A stretch of DNA of 64,000 bases from Kovacikia minuta CCNUW1 (GCF_020091585.1 NZ_CP083582.1:3224001-3288000), one strand, 5' to 3'; positions 16,439 through 25,665 are shown, numbered from the stretch's first letter. A program made the numbers and translations. Notes: generated by a model not told the origin, from the letters alone.

Positions 16439-17997
16439 TTCGCTGCCTAAGTATTCCTACTCATTGCATAACTGGGATGCACCCGATTTAGTGTTATGGG
16501 AGGAGTGCGATTTTCTGACAAGAAAAGAATTGTTGATTTCATTTCAAAAGGTACTGGAGAGAGTTTCATGAGTGTTCTTGAAGGATTTTATCAGGAACTC
16601 AAAAATGAGTGGGCAGAAACAGGGAATGATATAGATAACTTTGAACAAAATGGACCGAAAATCATCATTATTCTGGACAATGCCAGTATTCACAAGCGTC
16701 AAGATATTCTAGAAATAATTAAGAAGAAGATGCCTAATCTGATTTTAGAATTCCTACCTGAATACAGCCCTGACTACAATCTGGCAGAATTGGTTTGGCA
16801 CTCAGCAAAAGAGTTTATCTCTAATCGCCTATTTAAATCAATTGAAGAGCTGGAAGCTCTTGTCAATAAATTACTGAATGAGGGTGATTTGATTGTAAAT
16901 TGGGGGAGAAGTATCAAAAATAAAGGAAATGCTATTAATGCAATTTAGATGCACACTAGCTTATCTCCTTGAAAATCGAACTTTGTTGAGCCAACTCCTG
17001 CTGGAGGATCAGATACCCATCTAGAGCAAAGAGTGGCCGCATCGTCGTATATTAAAAGCTCACCAGCTTCACTGCCGTTGGCATAGGATGTGTAGGTTCC
17101 TAACCAAAGATTTCCTATTGAGTCCACACTAGGTTCAATGGCTCGATTAGCTGAAGCATTTGCCATCATACCTGGCTTGCCGTTTTGTGCTAATCGAGAG
17201 ATAAGAATATAATCCGAATCTTTAGGCGAATCCCAAGGCGAAACAGTCGAACCAATTAGCCACGCTCCTCCTTGCGGACTATTTAAGAGTTTTGCTCGCC
17301 ATAATGGTGGAAGCAAGTACTTCTGGAGGATTGTACCGTCGATTGATACCCTCACTATTGCACACGAATGATCCGGTAAAATAGCTGCAACAATAGCATC
17401 GTCAGAGAACACTAAAGCTTCCGATATACAGACTAAGTTATGACTATCACTATCTTCTCTAGTGAGAATTTCACCTGAATACGCTTCGACTCGAATTAAG
17501 CCATTGCTTGTAGCAGCCCAGATAGTCTGATCCGGAGCTAAGGTCATAGGATGTTGTAGCCCGTAATCTCGTGAAATATAACGTTCGTAGGAAAGATTAC
17601 CATCAACATCAATTCGAGCTAAAGCGCTGTTACCGCCTCCCATGCCAAACCATAAATCACCTGAATTTCCCACTAGAATTTCAGTCGTGATGGATGTCGG
17701 CAAATTAATGGTTCGAACAACTTGACCGACTTCATTAATAAAGTGAATACTATTGTCGCCGCTAGCACAAACAATGCAATCAGGATTTAGAAGTACTGGA
17801 GATCCCCAAAATCCCCACGAAGAAGGACAGTGCCAAAGAGGGTTTCCTTCGAAGTCAATTTTAATTAAACCAGTTCCATCTAAGATGGCAGCTCCGTCAG
17901 AAAGTATCAAAGGGTGAGAGATTAGATCATAGGTTAGACTATAAACCGAGTTTATAGGGAATGACCATTTTTTAGTAATTTGCTTCATATTACTCAT

Positions 17998-18433
17998 TGA
18001 TTCTAGAACTTCTCACTCCACAGAATGATTTTGAACCGAATTCCTAAATCTGTTCCAGTCGCTTCTAGGAATTACAATGTTAGCGTCACCCCTCTCTACT
18101 TTAAAGCGAGGATTCGGGGATAGTTGTCCACTTAAGCGGATACTATCTGGGACTAAGTTTTCCCTGAGAAAAGTTCTTAGTGCGATCGCCGATCTTTTGT
18201 AGGATGCGTTAGTGCGATCGCTGATCTCCTGTAGGATGCGTTAGTTTGCGTAACGCATCAATTCAAGGGCTTAATCTACACATTTCAAATCACAATTGAG
18301 TTTCTATTACTTCTTGAATCAAATTTTTTGTAGCGCTCCAATTAATAAATCAATGCGTTACGCTTGCAGCTAACGCATTCTACGCAAGGGGCGATCGCAC
18401 TTCCGCCAAAGCTAATTGAGTTTAAGGGGCGAT
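17998..18433. repeat. Spacer between propeller and WD40 genes, mostly repeat
   Basis: No gene. A partial module arm (18181-18213) is followed by the complete module copy 3. The promoter for the propeller gene must lie in 17998-18180, but no clear boxes stand out. Confidence 0.5.
18214..18398. repeat. HIP1-bounded palindromic module, copy 3
   Basis: 185 bp, with GCGATCGC at each end and the same GTAGGATGCGTTAG / CGTAACGCATCAATT arms. The centre is nearly the same as in copy 1 (AATCACAATTGAGTTTCTAT and following bases), which points to recent dispersal of a unit. Confidence 0.75.
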
Positions 18434-19558
18434 CTACAAGTGATTGGCGATCTCGCTGATATCCCAGATTAGAAGTTGCCCAGGGTAACTACCAGTAATC
18501 AACTCTTTTCCATCAGGAGTAAAGGCAAGTGCCATAATATGCCTTTCTTTATCGGATTGCCCCAACAACCTTCCTGTTTGAACATCCCAGAGTCGCAAGT
18601 CATGATACCTCATACCTGTAGCCAATTCACGTCGCCCCGAATAACCAACGGTTGCGAGAATTTTACTATTTGGTGAGAAGGCAAGTGCATGAGCACTATC
18701 ATAAAAATGCCCTGAAAAAATGCGAATTCGGTTGCCTGTTTCCAAGTTCCATAAACTGATTCCTTTGTTAGCATCTCCGCGAGCCATTAGTTTGCCATTT
18801 GAGGCAAATGCAACTTTAGAAAATACATCCTCTACCCCAATTTCATTTTTAGAATCTGCCAGTGTTTGAATCAACTTACCAGTTTTAATGTCATAGGTAT
18901 GAACCGTACCAGCGAGATCCGCTCCTCTCACAAAGTTGCTATCAGAAGAGAAGCCAATTTGAACAATTCTGCGCGGCATAATGAAAACATATTTCAACTG
19001 CCCTGTGTATAGATTCCAAACTCTGATCGCATTATCGTCTCTCCCACCACTTGCCACAATTTTTCCGTCTGGTGAAAAAGCAATCGTTGTTATGTAGGAA
19101 CCCTGTGAAGCAAGTTTTTTCTCTAATTTGCCCGTTTGAGCATTCCAAAGTGTAAGTTGCTTATTCGGTTGACTAAAATCACCTGTTAAAAGAGCGTTTT
19201 TATCGGGAGAAAAGGCAACAGCTGTGACTGAAGAATTCTGGCTTGTAAGTGGCAAGCTAAATAGGATGTGACCACTCCTTCTGTCCCATACTATGAAAGG
19301 ATTACTGTAGTTGATGATCGCTAAGCTGTTTCCATCTGGAGATATTGCAACATCGGATATTCCAGCCATAGAGTTGGATAATTGTAGTTGTAAAGTCTTT
19401 GGTTCGGGGAGTGAAGAGAAGTGTGAAATGACAGAAGAACAAGAACAATTAAACAGAGTGGCAGAGATCACAAGCAAACCTAGCAGGCTCTCTTGCATCC
19501 GCTTTGCTCCCCAACTCTTAGCTCTACCATTTATGCCCATATTCGTCAGCTTAATCAT
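18434..19558 (-). CDS. WD40 repeat lipoprotein
   Basis: A 374-aa protein with an N-terminal hydrophobic segment ending in a lipobox-like LFNC|S (LLGLLVISATLFNCSC), so likely a membrane-anchored lipoprotein. About seven WD40 repeats follow, e.g. VTAVAFSPDKNALLTGDF, ITTIAFSPDGKIVASGGRDD, AHALAFSPNSKILATVG and IMALAFTPDGKELITGSYPG, forming a propeller that probably binds partners outside the cytoplasmic membrane. The ATG of MQESLL further in may be the true start, since it gives a normal-length signal. Function is not evident from neighbours. Confidence 0.82.
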   Translation of the reverse strand: MIKLTNMGINGRAKSWGAKRMQESLLGLLVISATLFNCSCSSVISHFSSLPEPKTLQLQLSNSMAGISDVAISPDGNSLAIINYSNPFIVWDRRSGHILFSLPLTSQNSSVTAVAFSPDKNALLTGDFSQPNKQLTLWNAQTGKLEKKLASQGSYITTIAFSPDGKIVASGGRDDNAIRVWNLYTGQLKYVFIMPRRIVQIGFSSDSNFVRGADLAGTVHTYDIKTGKLIQTLADSKNEIGVEDVFSKVAFASNGKLMARGDANKGISLWNLETGNRIRIFSGHFYDSAHALAFSPNSKILATVGYSGRRELATGMRYHDLRLWDVQTGRLLGQSDKERHIMALAFTPDGKELITGSYPGQLLIWDISEIANHL

Positions 19559-19639
19559 TTCTCATCTATAGTACGATGGCCCTCTCCATAGATTGGGTTG
19601 AGTACGATCGCCGATTTTTTGTAGATACTGTTTTGCGAG

Positions 19640-19993
19640 TCAAGGGGTGGGGCAAAGTTTGGTCGGGTCAAAGGGCTGCCTTGAATGCAAAACACCGTAG
19701 ATGATGCGGATCAACTTATGCATGACCGCTCCGACGACCTGCATCTTGGTTTTGCCCGCTGCGAGTAAGCGATCGCGAAAGGCTTGAATTTGAGGACAAC
19801 GCCGGATCAGGTTCAAGGCTGGGAAATAAAGCACTTTACGCAGACGGAGGCTGCCAATTTTACATAATCGGGTTTTGCCTTGAACGGATGTTCCCGATTG
19901 ATGTTCTTGCGGGGTTACCCCTGCAAACGCTGCGAGTGCGATCGCCCTCTCTCGCTTAGGTTGGGTTGAGTCTGCGAAACCCAACATCCACAT
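19640..19993 (-). pseudogene. IS110-family transposase C-terminal remnant
   Basis: The readable stretch from LAAFAGVTPQEHQSGTSVQG through LRKVLYFPALNLIRRCPQI to GAVMHKLIRIIYGVL is the C-terminal Transposase_20 domain of IS110 elements. The DEDD catalytic N-terminal half is missing. The first ~20 residues come from a palindromic repeat of the GTTGGGTTGAGTC type. It is unlike the intact IS110 at 59933-60868, so it derives from another element. Confidence 0.75.
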
Positions 19994-20137
19994 ACACTGG
20001 GACGATCAAAAAGTTGAATGACAAAGCGTGAAATCGTGCAGTCAAATCATTCGCTTCTGCGGGGTTAGTAAAGTTGGGTTTCCTGTCGTCAACCCAACCC
20101 ACAGCGAGGGGCGATCGCGCGGAGCTGAAATTTGCAC

Positions 20138-20509
20138 TTATTTTCGCTGATAACCCTCAGCACATTTGTACCCACCATTATTTGGGAGACTATCTTCGTA
20201 ATCACAAGCTGCAACTGCTGGTATTTTGCTTACCCAAAGGCAATTTAGAATCATTGAAACTAAAGCAATCTGGCTCTCCAAAACGATTACTTCTGAGTCA
20301 ATCGGAAAAATCTCGATTCGTTGTTGAAAATATAGAAAGCCATCAGGAAATTGCTGCCCTTTGACTGGATCAGAATCTACATTTCTCACAACCTCTATGC
20401 TATTATTTTGTACAGATGAAATAGTGACATTGCTATTTTTATGCAGTAATTGTCTCAGTTGGTCCGAGCTAGCATCAGCGTAAATTATACAAGCTAAATC
20501 TGTAGACAT
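20138..20509 (-). CDS. Conserved hypothetical protein (123 aa)
   Basis: Not assigned to a function. The sequence has an N-terminal ferredoxin-like alternation (LACIIYADASSDQLRQLLHKN), a middle GFLYFQQRIEIFP block and a C-terminal VAACDYEDSLPNNGGY block. The overall look is of a small soluble globular protein. AGGAGGTAACTAG-like sequence just before the ATG at 20509 is a good ribosome binding site, which supports a real gene. Its place beside SUKH and DUF4291 remnants would fit an immunity or accessory role, but that is only context. Confidence 0.55.
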   Translation of the reverse strand: MSTDLACIIYADASSDQLRQLLHKNSNVTISSVQNNSIEVVRNVDSDPVKGQQFPDGFLYFQQRIEIFPIDSEVIVLESQIALVSMILNCLWVSKIPAVAACDYEDSLPNNGGYKCAEGYQRK

Positions 20510-20697
20510 TCTAGTTACCTCCTGCCCTTAGAATTGTCGGATTGAAGGGCGATCGCCCTACTTCATGTTTGTACGATATTCAAAAAATATTACTAACCGA
20601 TCAAAATTTTTGCATGTCCCCTTGACGATTTCACCACCGATTACAGTAGGAGTAGAAGTGTTCAGCTTCCGACTCCTTACCCTTCGACTTCCATTTC

Positions 20698-22143
20698 ATG
20701 TTGACGCAGAATCAGGTTCTTCAAAATCGCTACTTTCTCAAGCAACCGTTGGGCAACCATGCCGGACGGCAAACCTGGTTAGCGGCAGACCAGCAGACAG
20801 AGACGATCGTGGTGGTCAAACTGCTGGCATTTAGTCCGCAGATGCAATGGGATGCGCTGAGATTGTTTGAGCGGGAGGCAGCCGTCCTTCAGCAACTCAA
20901 CCATCCCAGAATCCCCCGCTATCTCGACTATTTTTCGATCGATAAAAAGGATGGCGGCGGACTCTGCTGGTTTGGGCTGGTGCAGGAATATATTCCCGGT
21001 GCTTCTTTGCAGCAACGGTTGCAGCAGGGAGAGCGGTTTAATTCCACGCAAATTCAGGAAATAGCCACTCAAATTTTAGAAATTTTGCTCTATTTGCATG
21101 GGTTAGAGCCACCTGTTTTGCATCGAGATATCAAACCTGGCAACCTGATTTTGAATGAAACAGGGCAGGTCTACCTGGTTGATTTTGGTTCCGTGCAGCA
21201 TCAGGCCGCGATCGAAGGCGTTACATTTACCATCGTGGGGACCACTGGCTACACTCCCTTAGAGCAGTTTTGGGGACGGGCAACCCCTGCCTCTGACCTC
21301 TATGCATTAGGAGCCACCTTAATTCACCTGATCACCGGGATTGCCCCGGCAGATTTACCCCAGCGCAATTTGCGGATTCAGTTTCGCGATCGCATCAGCC
21401 TTGACCCTGCCTTCGTTGCCTGGATAGAAGCCCTGGTTGAACCCGATCTGGAACTGCGTTACCCATCTGCCCAGCAAGCCCTGACAGATTTACGCGCGCG
21501 GCAATCGCTTCACTATCCCTTTCAGAGGGTTCCTCCTCCAGTGGGTCGCCGAATTAAACTACTGCGCTCGCCCCAACAATTGAATCTTGAAATTCAAGGA
21601 TGGAAGCAACTTCCGTTTCTGCCGTTAGATTTCGCCATTTTTGGCATCAAAGGTCTGCTGGCACTCAGCTCACTGTTTTCCCAGGGATTAATTGTGGCAG
21701 GACTGCTTGCCAGCACGATCGCAATTCTGATCAGCACCTTCTGGATTGGGGCTGAAATGTTGATTTGGCTACTATTTGGGATGTGGTTTGCGTTCATTGG
21801 ATACCAGTGTATGAAAGCGCTAAACCAGGAACTGGCAGGCGTAAGAACCGACCTGAAGCGATCGCCCTCCCCCTTCCTCGCCTTTGGCACCCATCGCCTT
21901 CAGCTTGACAAAACCCGACTGACCATCACCTGGAAGATTCTGGGATTTACCGTTCGCAATTTAGCGGCACAAACAGCCAACATTACCGAAATTTCGGGCG
22001 ATCGGGGTACTCTGACGATTGAAACCGTAGAAACTGCCCATCAACTCGGCTACCGCCTGTCTTCCGCTGAGTCCAAATGGCTCGTTCGGGAAATCAGGGA
22101 TTGGCTGAATTACCAGGGCAGCAGGGAGAACGATAAAGGATAA
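20698..22143 (+). CDS. Serine/threonine protein kinase with C-terminal membrane segments
   Basis: A Hanks-type kinase. Residues about 11-270 form the kinase domain, with ATP lysine K41 (VVVKLLAF), catalytic HRDIKPGN at 142-149 (D144), DFG at 162-164, and activation segment GTTGYTPLEQFWGRATPASDLYALG. All essential residues are present. Two hydrophobic stretches follow (about 320-340 and 345-370), so it is membrane-bound with a cytoplasmic C-terminal domain of unknown fold. The glycine-rich loop is weak (LGNHAGRQTW). Length 481 aa. Substrates cannot be inferred. The ATG at 20698 is the only one in place before the kinase fold. Confidence 0.9.
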   Translation: MLTQNQVLQNRYFLKQPLGNHAGRQTWLAADQQTETIVVVKLLAFSPQMQWDALRLFEREAAVLQQLNHPRIPRYLDYFSIDKKDGGGLCWFGLVQEYIPGASLQQRLQQGERFNSTQIQEIATQILEILLYLHGLEPPVLHRDIKPGNLILNETGQVYLVDFGSVQHQAAIEGVTFTIVGTTGYTPLEQFWGRATPASDLYALGATLIHLITGIAPADLPQRNLRIQFRDRISLDPAFVAWIEALVEPDLELRYPSAQQALTDLRARQSLHYPFQRVPPPVGRRIKLLRSPQQLNLEIQGWKQLPFLPLDFAIFGIKGLLALSSLFSQGLIVAGLLASTIAILISTFWIGAEMLIWLLFGMWFAFIGYQCMKALNQELAGVRTDLKRSPSPFLAFGTHRLQLDKTRLTITWKILGFTVRNLAAQTANITEISGDRGTLTIETVETAHQLGYRLSSAESKWLVREIRDWLNYQGSRENDKG

Positions 22144-22217
22144 AAGGGTGGGAAAAGGCAGAAGACCCAAATTCTCCTCACCCCTCCCATTCAATTCAAA
22201 ACTCAAAACTTAAAACT

Positions 22218-22895
22218 CTACTCCTCCTTCCCTTCTTCCAACCGTTGCAGTGAAATCCTGGCCGCTTCAGCCACTTGAGGATGGCTGTCTCTTTCCAGAT
22301 ATTTTAGTGCTGAAAGGCTTTTAGGGGTTGGGAGTTGTCCCAGGGCTTCAGCCAATCTCTGGCGCACCAGCCAGTCCTCCGATTGGGCAAAGCGCAAAAT
22401 GTGATCGACGGCATCTAAGGCTTTGATTTCTCCTAAAGCTGCAATTGCAGCTTGCTGCAAAACGATTTCATTACTATCCAATGCCTGGATCAACAAATCG
22501 TAGGCACGGGGATCTTTGAGATTACCGAGGGAAACCGCTGCACTAAAGCGTACCAACCAATCCGTGTCTTCGTAGAATGCCCGTGATAAAGGTTCGAATG
22601 CGCGCGGATCTTGCAGATATCCCAAAGCCCCAGCGGCATCCGCCCGAATGCTGTAATCGGGTTCGTTAACCAGAATGTCTAAAAGGATGGGGTAGCTTTC
22701 GTCAGTCTGCTTAATCCCCAGGGCAAACACTGCCATCGCTCGAATTTGCAGACTCTCATCATCCAACACTTTTTTGATCAAAGGCACTGCAAATTCAGCG
22801 GGGACATCTCGCAAGGATGCCAGCGCAACCATGCGATCGCGAGTATTCTGACTTTCCAGTTGCGTTGAAATTTGTTCTAAATCTGAGGGATTCAT
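22218..22895 (-). CDS. HEAT-repeat protein (NblB/IaiH type)
   Basis: A 225-aa alpha-solenoid of about six HEAT/PBS-lyase-like repeats, e.g. IRAMAVFALGIKQTDESYPILLDIL, IRADAAGALGYLQDPRAFEPL, VRFSAAVSLGNLKDPRAYDLL and VRQRLAEALGQLPTPKSLSAL. Length and repeat pattern fit the cyanobacterial NblB/IaiH group, HEAT proteins linked to phycobilisome turnover or low-temperature iron/light responses. It could also be a generic scaffold. The gene stands alone. Downstream (22144-22217) is a short spacer with no feature. Confidence 0.8.
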   Translation of the reverse strand: MNPSDLEQISTQLESQNTRDRMVALASLRDVPAEFAVPLIKKVLDDESLQIRAMAVFALGIKQTDESYPILLDILVNEPDYSIRADAAGALGYLQDPRAFEPLSRAFYEDTDWLVRFSAAVSLGNLKDPRAYDLLIQALDSNEIVLQQAAIAALGEIKALDAVDHILRFAQSEDWLVRQRLAEALGQLPTPKSLSALKYLERDSHPQVAEAARISLQRLEEGKEE

Positions 22896-22919
22896 TACAA
22901 AACTTTACATAAAGGTTTC

Positions 22920-23060
22920 TATGATTATATCGCAGGAGCAGGGGATAGGTGTCAGGGGCTAGGGCACAGGGAAGGGATAAAGGCTGAAGGATAAAGGGTA
23001 GAAACGATCTCATCCTCCCATTCTCTTTGAGTAGGGGAGATACCAGGAGCCAAGGGGTCA
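22920..23060. repeat. Heptamer repeat array between HEAT and protease genes
   Basis: Degenerate 7-mers (GGATAGG, TCAGGGG, GGATAAA) followed by CCAGGAGCCAAGG and its near complement TTCTGACTCCTGGC. Confidence 0.55.
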
Positions 23061-23137
23061 GAAAATTCTGACTCCTGGCTTCCTGAGTTGTGCCAAATTA
23101 ACGGGTAGCCTTTAAAACTTCTAATTTTAATTCTGTT

Positions 23138-24637
23138 TCAACTCCCAATTCCCAACCGACCTGCCAATCCAGGGGTCAGGGGTAGTAGAGTTGCGACCAT
23201 TAGAAATAATGCCAACAATGCCAGGGCTGCCCTGGCATCGTCGGGTTCTGTCAAGTCGTTCAAGGTTGGACGTTCTAACTCGCGTTGCAAAAACAAAACC
23301 AGGATTGCCCAATACAGCGCCAGAGGATTGACCAGCGATACCAACCCCAACACAATAATGGTGCCGATCGTTGTGCGACCTGCAATTTTGCGTCCATAAA
23401 TTGCCTGCACAATTCTGCCCCCATCCAATTGCCCCGCTGGCATTAAATTTAGGGCGGTAATCACTAACCCCAGCCAACCTAGAATGACTAAGGGATGCAC
23501 ATCCACGATCGGTTGTTGCAAAGACTCGCGTAGCACCACCCGTGCCAGAGTTCCAACCAGAATAGAACCCTTAAAAAACTCGGTGGGTAACTGGAACAGG
23601 CTCCCCTGGTGGGATAGAACCAGCCCTACAATCAACATCACAAGGGCAACCATGCCACCGGCGGCGGGTCCTGCAAAGGCAATATCGAACAAAACGGATC
23701 GGTTTGGCAATAAGGACTCAAATCGCGTCAGGGCACCAAAAGAGCCAAGCTGCCAGGTTGGAATGAAGAATGGCAGGCTGAGACGAATTTGGTAGCGCTG
23801 TGCCACTAGCCAATGCCCCAATTCGTGGGTGGTTAGCACAAACAGAATTCCAAGGGCTAAGGGCAAAACCTCCTGCCAGCGTCCAGGTGCACTAAAAAAG
23901 TCAAATCCGCGCATTAGCCCACCGCTCTCTAAACAGGTTGAGATCGTGGCCAGCAGCAGTAACACCGAAATACCTTTCTGCACCACTGTCATGGGTTTTG
24001 GGTCACGACTGCTCGGCAGTACGATAACCACAGGCTTACCATCCTGACTTTCAACTAAAAAAAGGCGGTAGCGATCGCCCAATTGCTCCTGCAAAGCTGA
24101 GGACATTCGGTCATAGGTGGGTTGCGGTTCTCCCCGCAGGTTTCCCCGAAAAACAGCCCCTTCCTGATAGGGGATTGTTTCAGTTGCAAAAAAGGTGTCA
24201 ATCCCAAAAATGCCCTGAATAGCCCGCAAATCTTCCGCTGGAATGGGAACGACATCAGGCTCTTTAACAACTCCTTCCGGTTGGGGTGGACGGGTGGCAC
24301 CCGATTCTGCATCTCTAATGTCCTCCGGCTTAGGTTCCGCCTGCTCTGTCTCCTGAGCAATGGCAGAAGCCCGTCGGGAGAGGGTTTCTTGCCCCAGCGC
24401 CCGCAATCGATTGCCCAAGAAGATGTAAACCCCGGTGGATAGTACAAATAAAAACAGTACACTGACCAGGTTCAGGTAGATGCCTGCTGCCGAAAGGCTA
24501 AAAAAGATGAGCCAGGGAGCCATCAACACGACCGACTGTAACCAGGCTAAGATCCCCAGTTTGCCAAAGGGTCTAGCACGGTTAAACCCCCAACCCAAAA
24601 AACCCAATGCGACCAGCACGGTAATTGCCGTAATCAT
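23138..24637 (-). CDS. Site-2 protease family (M50) membrane metalloprotease
   Basis: Intramembrane zinc protease. The active-site motif HELGH (TTHELGHWLVAQRYQ) lies in a membrane helix, and the second motif LNLMPAGQLDGGRIVQAIYG supplies the metal-binding aspartate. There are two N-terminal membrane helices, a soluble region of about 150 residues with a substrate-gating segment (AIQGIFGIDTFFATET, as in EGY/slr-type S2Ps), then at least five more helices. Size (about 500 aa) fits cyanobacterial EGY1-like S2Ps. ATG at 24637 is preferred over GTG at 24676 because it opens directly on the first membrane helix. Targets are unknown. Confidence 0.87.
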   Translation of the reverse strand: MITAITVLVALGFLGWGFNRARPFGKLGILAWLQSVVLMAPWLIFFSLSAAGIYLNLVSVLFLFVLSTGVYIFLGNRLRALGQETLSRRASAIAQETEQAEPKPEDIRDAESGATRPPQPEGVVKEPDVVPIPAEDLRAIQGIFGIDTFFATETIPYQEGAVFRGNLRGEPQPTYDRMSSALQEQLGDRYRLFLVESQDGKPVVIVLPSSRDPKPMTVVQKGISVLLLLATISTCLESGGLMRGFDFFSAPGRWQEVLPLALGILFVLTTHELGHWLVAQRYQIRLSLPFFIPTWQLGSFGALTRFESLLPNRSVLFDIAFAGPAAGGMVALVMLIVGLVLSHQGSLFQLPTEFFKGSILVGTLARVVLRESLQQPIVDVHPLVILGWLGLVITALNLMPAGQLDGGRIVQAIYGRKIAGRTTIGTIIVLGLVSLVNPLALYWAILVLFLQRELERPTLNDLTEPDDARAALALLALFLMVATLLPLTPGLAGRLGIGS

Positions 24638-24720
24638 CCCCAAACCTCTGCGAAACAGATCCGGAACACATTGCACAGATCTAATCTACCTGAATCAGGC
24701 ACCTCCAGAATGCCCCTGAC

Positions 24721-24747
24721 AAAAGAGGCAGCCCGATGGACTGCCTC
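24721..24747 (-). terminator. Hairpin with T tract downstream of tsf
   Basis: On the minus strand GAGGCAGTCCATCGGG, CTGCCTC then TTTTGT forms a 7-bp GC-rich stem and U-tract, a good intrinsic terminator about 115 bases after the tsf stop. Confidence 0.65.
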
Positions 24748-24802
24748 AAAATTTCAGGTATTTTATCGTGTTGCTCCAACCTGACCAGGAAAGAGTATTC
24801 AA

Positions 24803-24841
24803 AAGCCAGGAGAGTTCAGAATATTTAACTTCTCCTGGCTT
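24803..24841 (-). terminator. Hairpin directly after tsf
   Basis: AAGCCAGGAGA and its complement form a near-perfect stem of about 14 bp around a 10-base loop, ending in TTTTG on the minus strand. It may be the main tsf terminator, or a dispersed CCAGGAG repeat used as one. Confidence 0.5.
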
Positions 24842-24864
24842 CTGGCTTCTGGCTTATGTTTTGC

Positions 24865-25665
24865 CTACTTCTTACCCTTCTTGCCGTCCTTCTTGCCGTC
24901 CTTCTTGGACTCCTTCTTTTCCGCCTCTTTCGCAACAGGCGCTTGAGCTTCAGGCGCTTGAGCAGGTTCTTTGGCTTCAGGCGCTTGAGCAGGTTCACTT
25001 TCTTTGGTAGTGGTGCCCATCTGAGCAGCCACTTCAGCAACAAAGTCCGTTTCTTCCTTCTCGATGCCTTCGCCCAGGACAAACCGGACGAAGCGACGAA
25101 CCTGGATGTTTTCACCCAGTTGAGCAACGTGCTGCTTCACCAATTCCTCTACAGTAATGTTTTGATCACGAATGTAGGGTTGATCGAGCAAGCAAAGCTC
25201 TTTCAGGCGCTTGTCAATCCGTCCCTGAACGATCTTTTCCTTGATGTTGTCAGGTTTGCCCGCCAGGTCTTCCTTCCCCATCTCGATCGCCGTTTCCTTC
25301 TCAACAAAGTCCTTCGGGATGTCAGCAACCTTGACGTATTCAACCTGGGTGCTGGCAACGATCTGCTTGGCAATATCCTGAACCAGTTTTTTGAAGGCTT
25401 CATTCCGCGCTACAAAGTCTGTCTGGCAGTTTACTTCTACCAGCACACCCACCCGGCTACCCGTATGGATGTAGCTATCAATTAATCCTTCGGCTGCCGT
25501 TTTGCCTTCTTTCTTGCCAGCAGACGCAATGCCCTTCTTACGAAGCCATTCACCTGCTTTCTCAAGATCACCGTCATTTTCCTGGAGTGCTTTTTTGCAA
25601 TCCATCATACCTGCACCTGTTTTCTGGCGCAGTTCGCTCACCATTTTTGCTGTAATTTCCGCCAT
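24865..25665 (-). CDS. tsf: Translation elongation factor Ts with long repetitive C-terminal tail
   Basis: Nucleotide exchange factor for EF-Tu. The core is canonical: [51 protein letters not shown], and a C-terminal block with [15 protein letters not shown] and [14 protein letters not shown]. The core ends near residue 220, the usual cyanobacterial length. It is followed by about 45 residues of low complexity ([18 protein letters not shown], then [17 protein letters not shown]). This basic, repeat-like tail is unusual and probably disordered. rpsB lies 108 bases upstream on the same strand, the usual rpsB-tsf operon. Confidence 0.95.
   Translation of the reverse strand: MAEITAKMVSELRQKTGAGMMDCKKALQENDGDLEKAGEWLRKKGIASAGKKEGKTAAEGLIDSYIHTGSRVGVLVEVNCQTDFVARNEAFKKLVQDIAKQIVASTQVEYVKVADIPKDFVEKETAIEMGKEDLAGKPDNIKEKIVQGRIDKRLKELCLLDQPYIRDQNITVEELVKQHVAQLGENIQVRRFVRFVLGEGIEKEETDFVAEVAAQMGTTTKESEPAQAPEAKEPAQAPEAQAPVAKEAEKKESKKDGKKDGKKGKK

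Larger units (their letters stand above)
15297..16484 (-). mobile_element. ISKra4-family insertion sequence nested in IS630 copy 2
   Basis: 1188 bp with 14-bp perfect terminal repeats (GGGTGCATCCCAGT at 15297 and its complement at 16471-16484). It is flanked by a 9-bp direct duplication GATTTAGTG (15288-15296, 16485-16493). The undisturbed target can be read in IS630 copy 1. Confidence 0.85.
15059..16948 (+). pseudogene. IS630 transposase OrfB, copy 2, split by nested IS
   Basis: The 5' part runs to 15296 and the 3' part from about 16485 to 16948 (starting GGVRFSDKKRIVDF; the visible tail ends GRSIKNKGNAINAI). Joining the parts across one copy of the GATTTAGTG duplication restores the catalytic domain seen in copy 1. 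Inactive as it stands. Confidence 0.8.
14587..16961 (+). mobile_element. IS630-family element, copy 2 (interrupted by ISKra4-type IS)
   Basis: TA duplications at 14585-14586 and 16962-16963. The ends match copy 1 in inverted orientation. Removing the nested element and its 9-bp duplication leaves 1178 bp, the same as copy 1. The two copies differ by at least one base (near 16505 versus 12914). It sits at the 3' end of the beta-propeller gene. Confidence 0.85.
14538..17997 (-). pseudogene. Beta-propeller (NHL/PQQ-like) protein gene split by IS630
   Basis: The main part (16962-17997) encodes about 345 residues of a repeat protein, with strands such as GDLWFGMGGGNSALARIDVDG, QTIWAATSNGLIRVE and GNLWLGTYTSYANG, typical of a six- or seven-bladed propeller. 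It ends in IS630 copy 2 (IS sequence gives DKLVCI and a stop). Excising the IS and one TA joins GAT-AGC and continues SIVATSKAIVGLTID, stopping at 14538-14540, for a 360-aa protein. The original thus lost only its last ~15 residues, so a slightly shortened protein may still be made. No signal peptide is seen. Function is unknown. Confidence 0.78.

Noticed and set aside
11370-16961. Matching flanks of the two IS630 copies as proof of an inversion
   Set aside because: The shared 14 bases outside the TAAATT ends (AGCTGTTAAGCATC and AGCTAGTGTGCATC) are explained better as part of the IS terminal repeats, because then both insertions have TA duplications and both host genes are restored in frame.
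24803-24841. Riboswitch downstream of tsf
   Set aside because: It is a simple stem-loop after the stop codon on the transcribed strand, so terminator or dispersed repeat is the plain reading.
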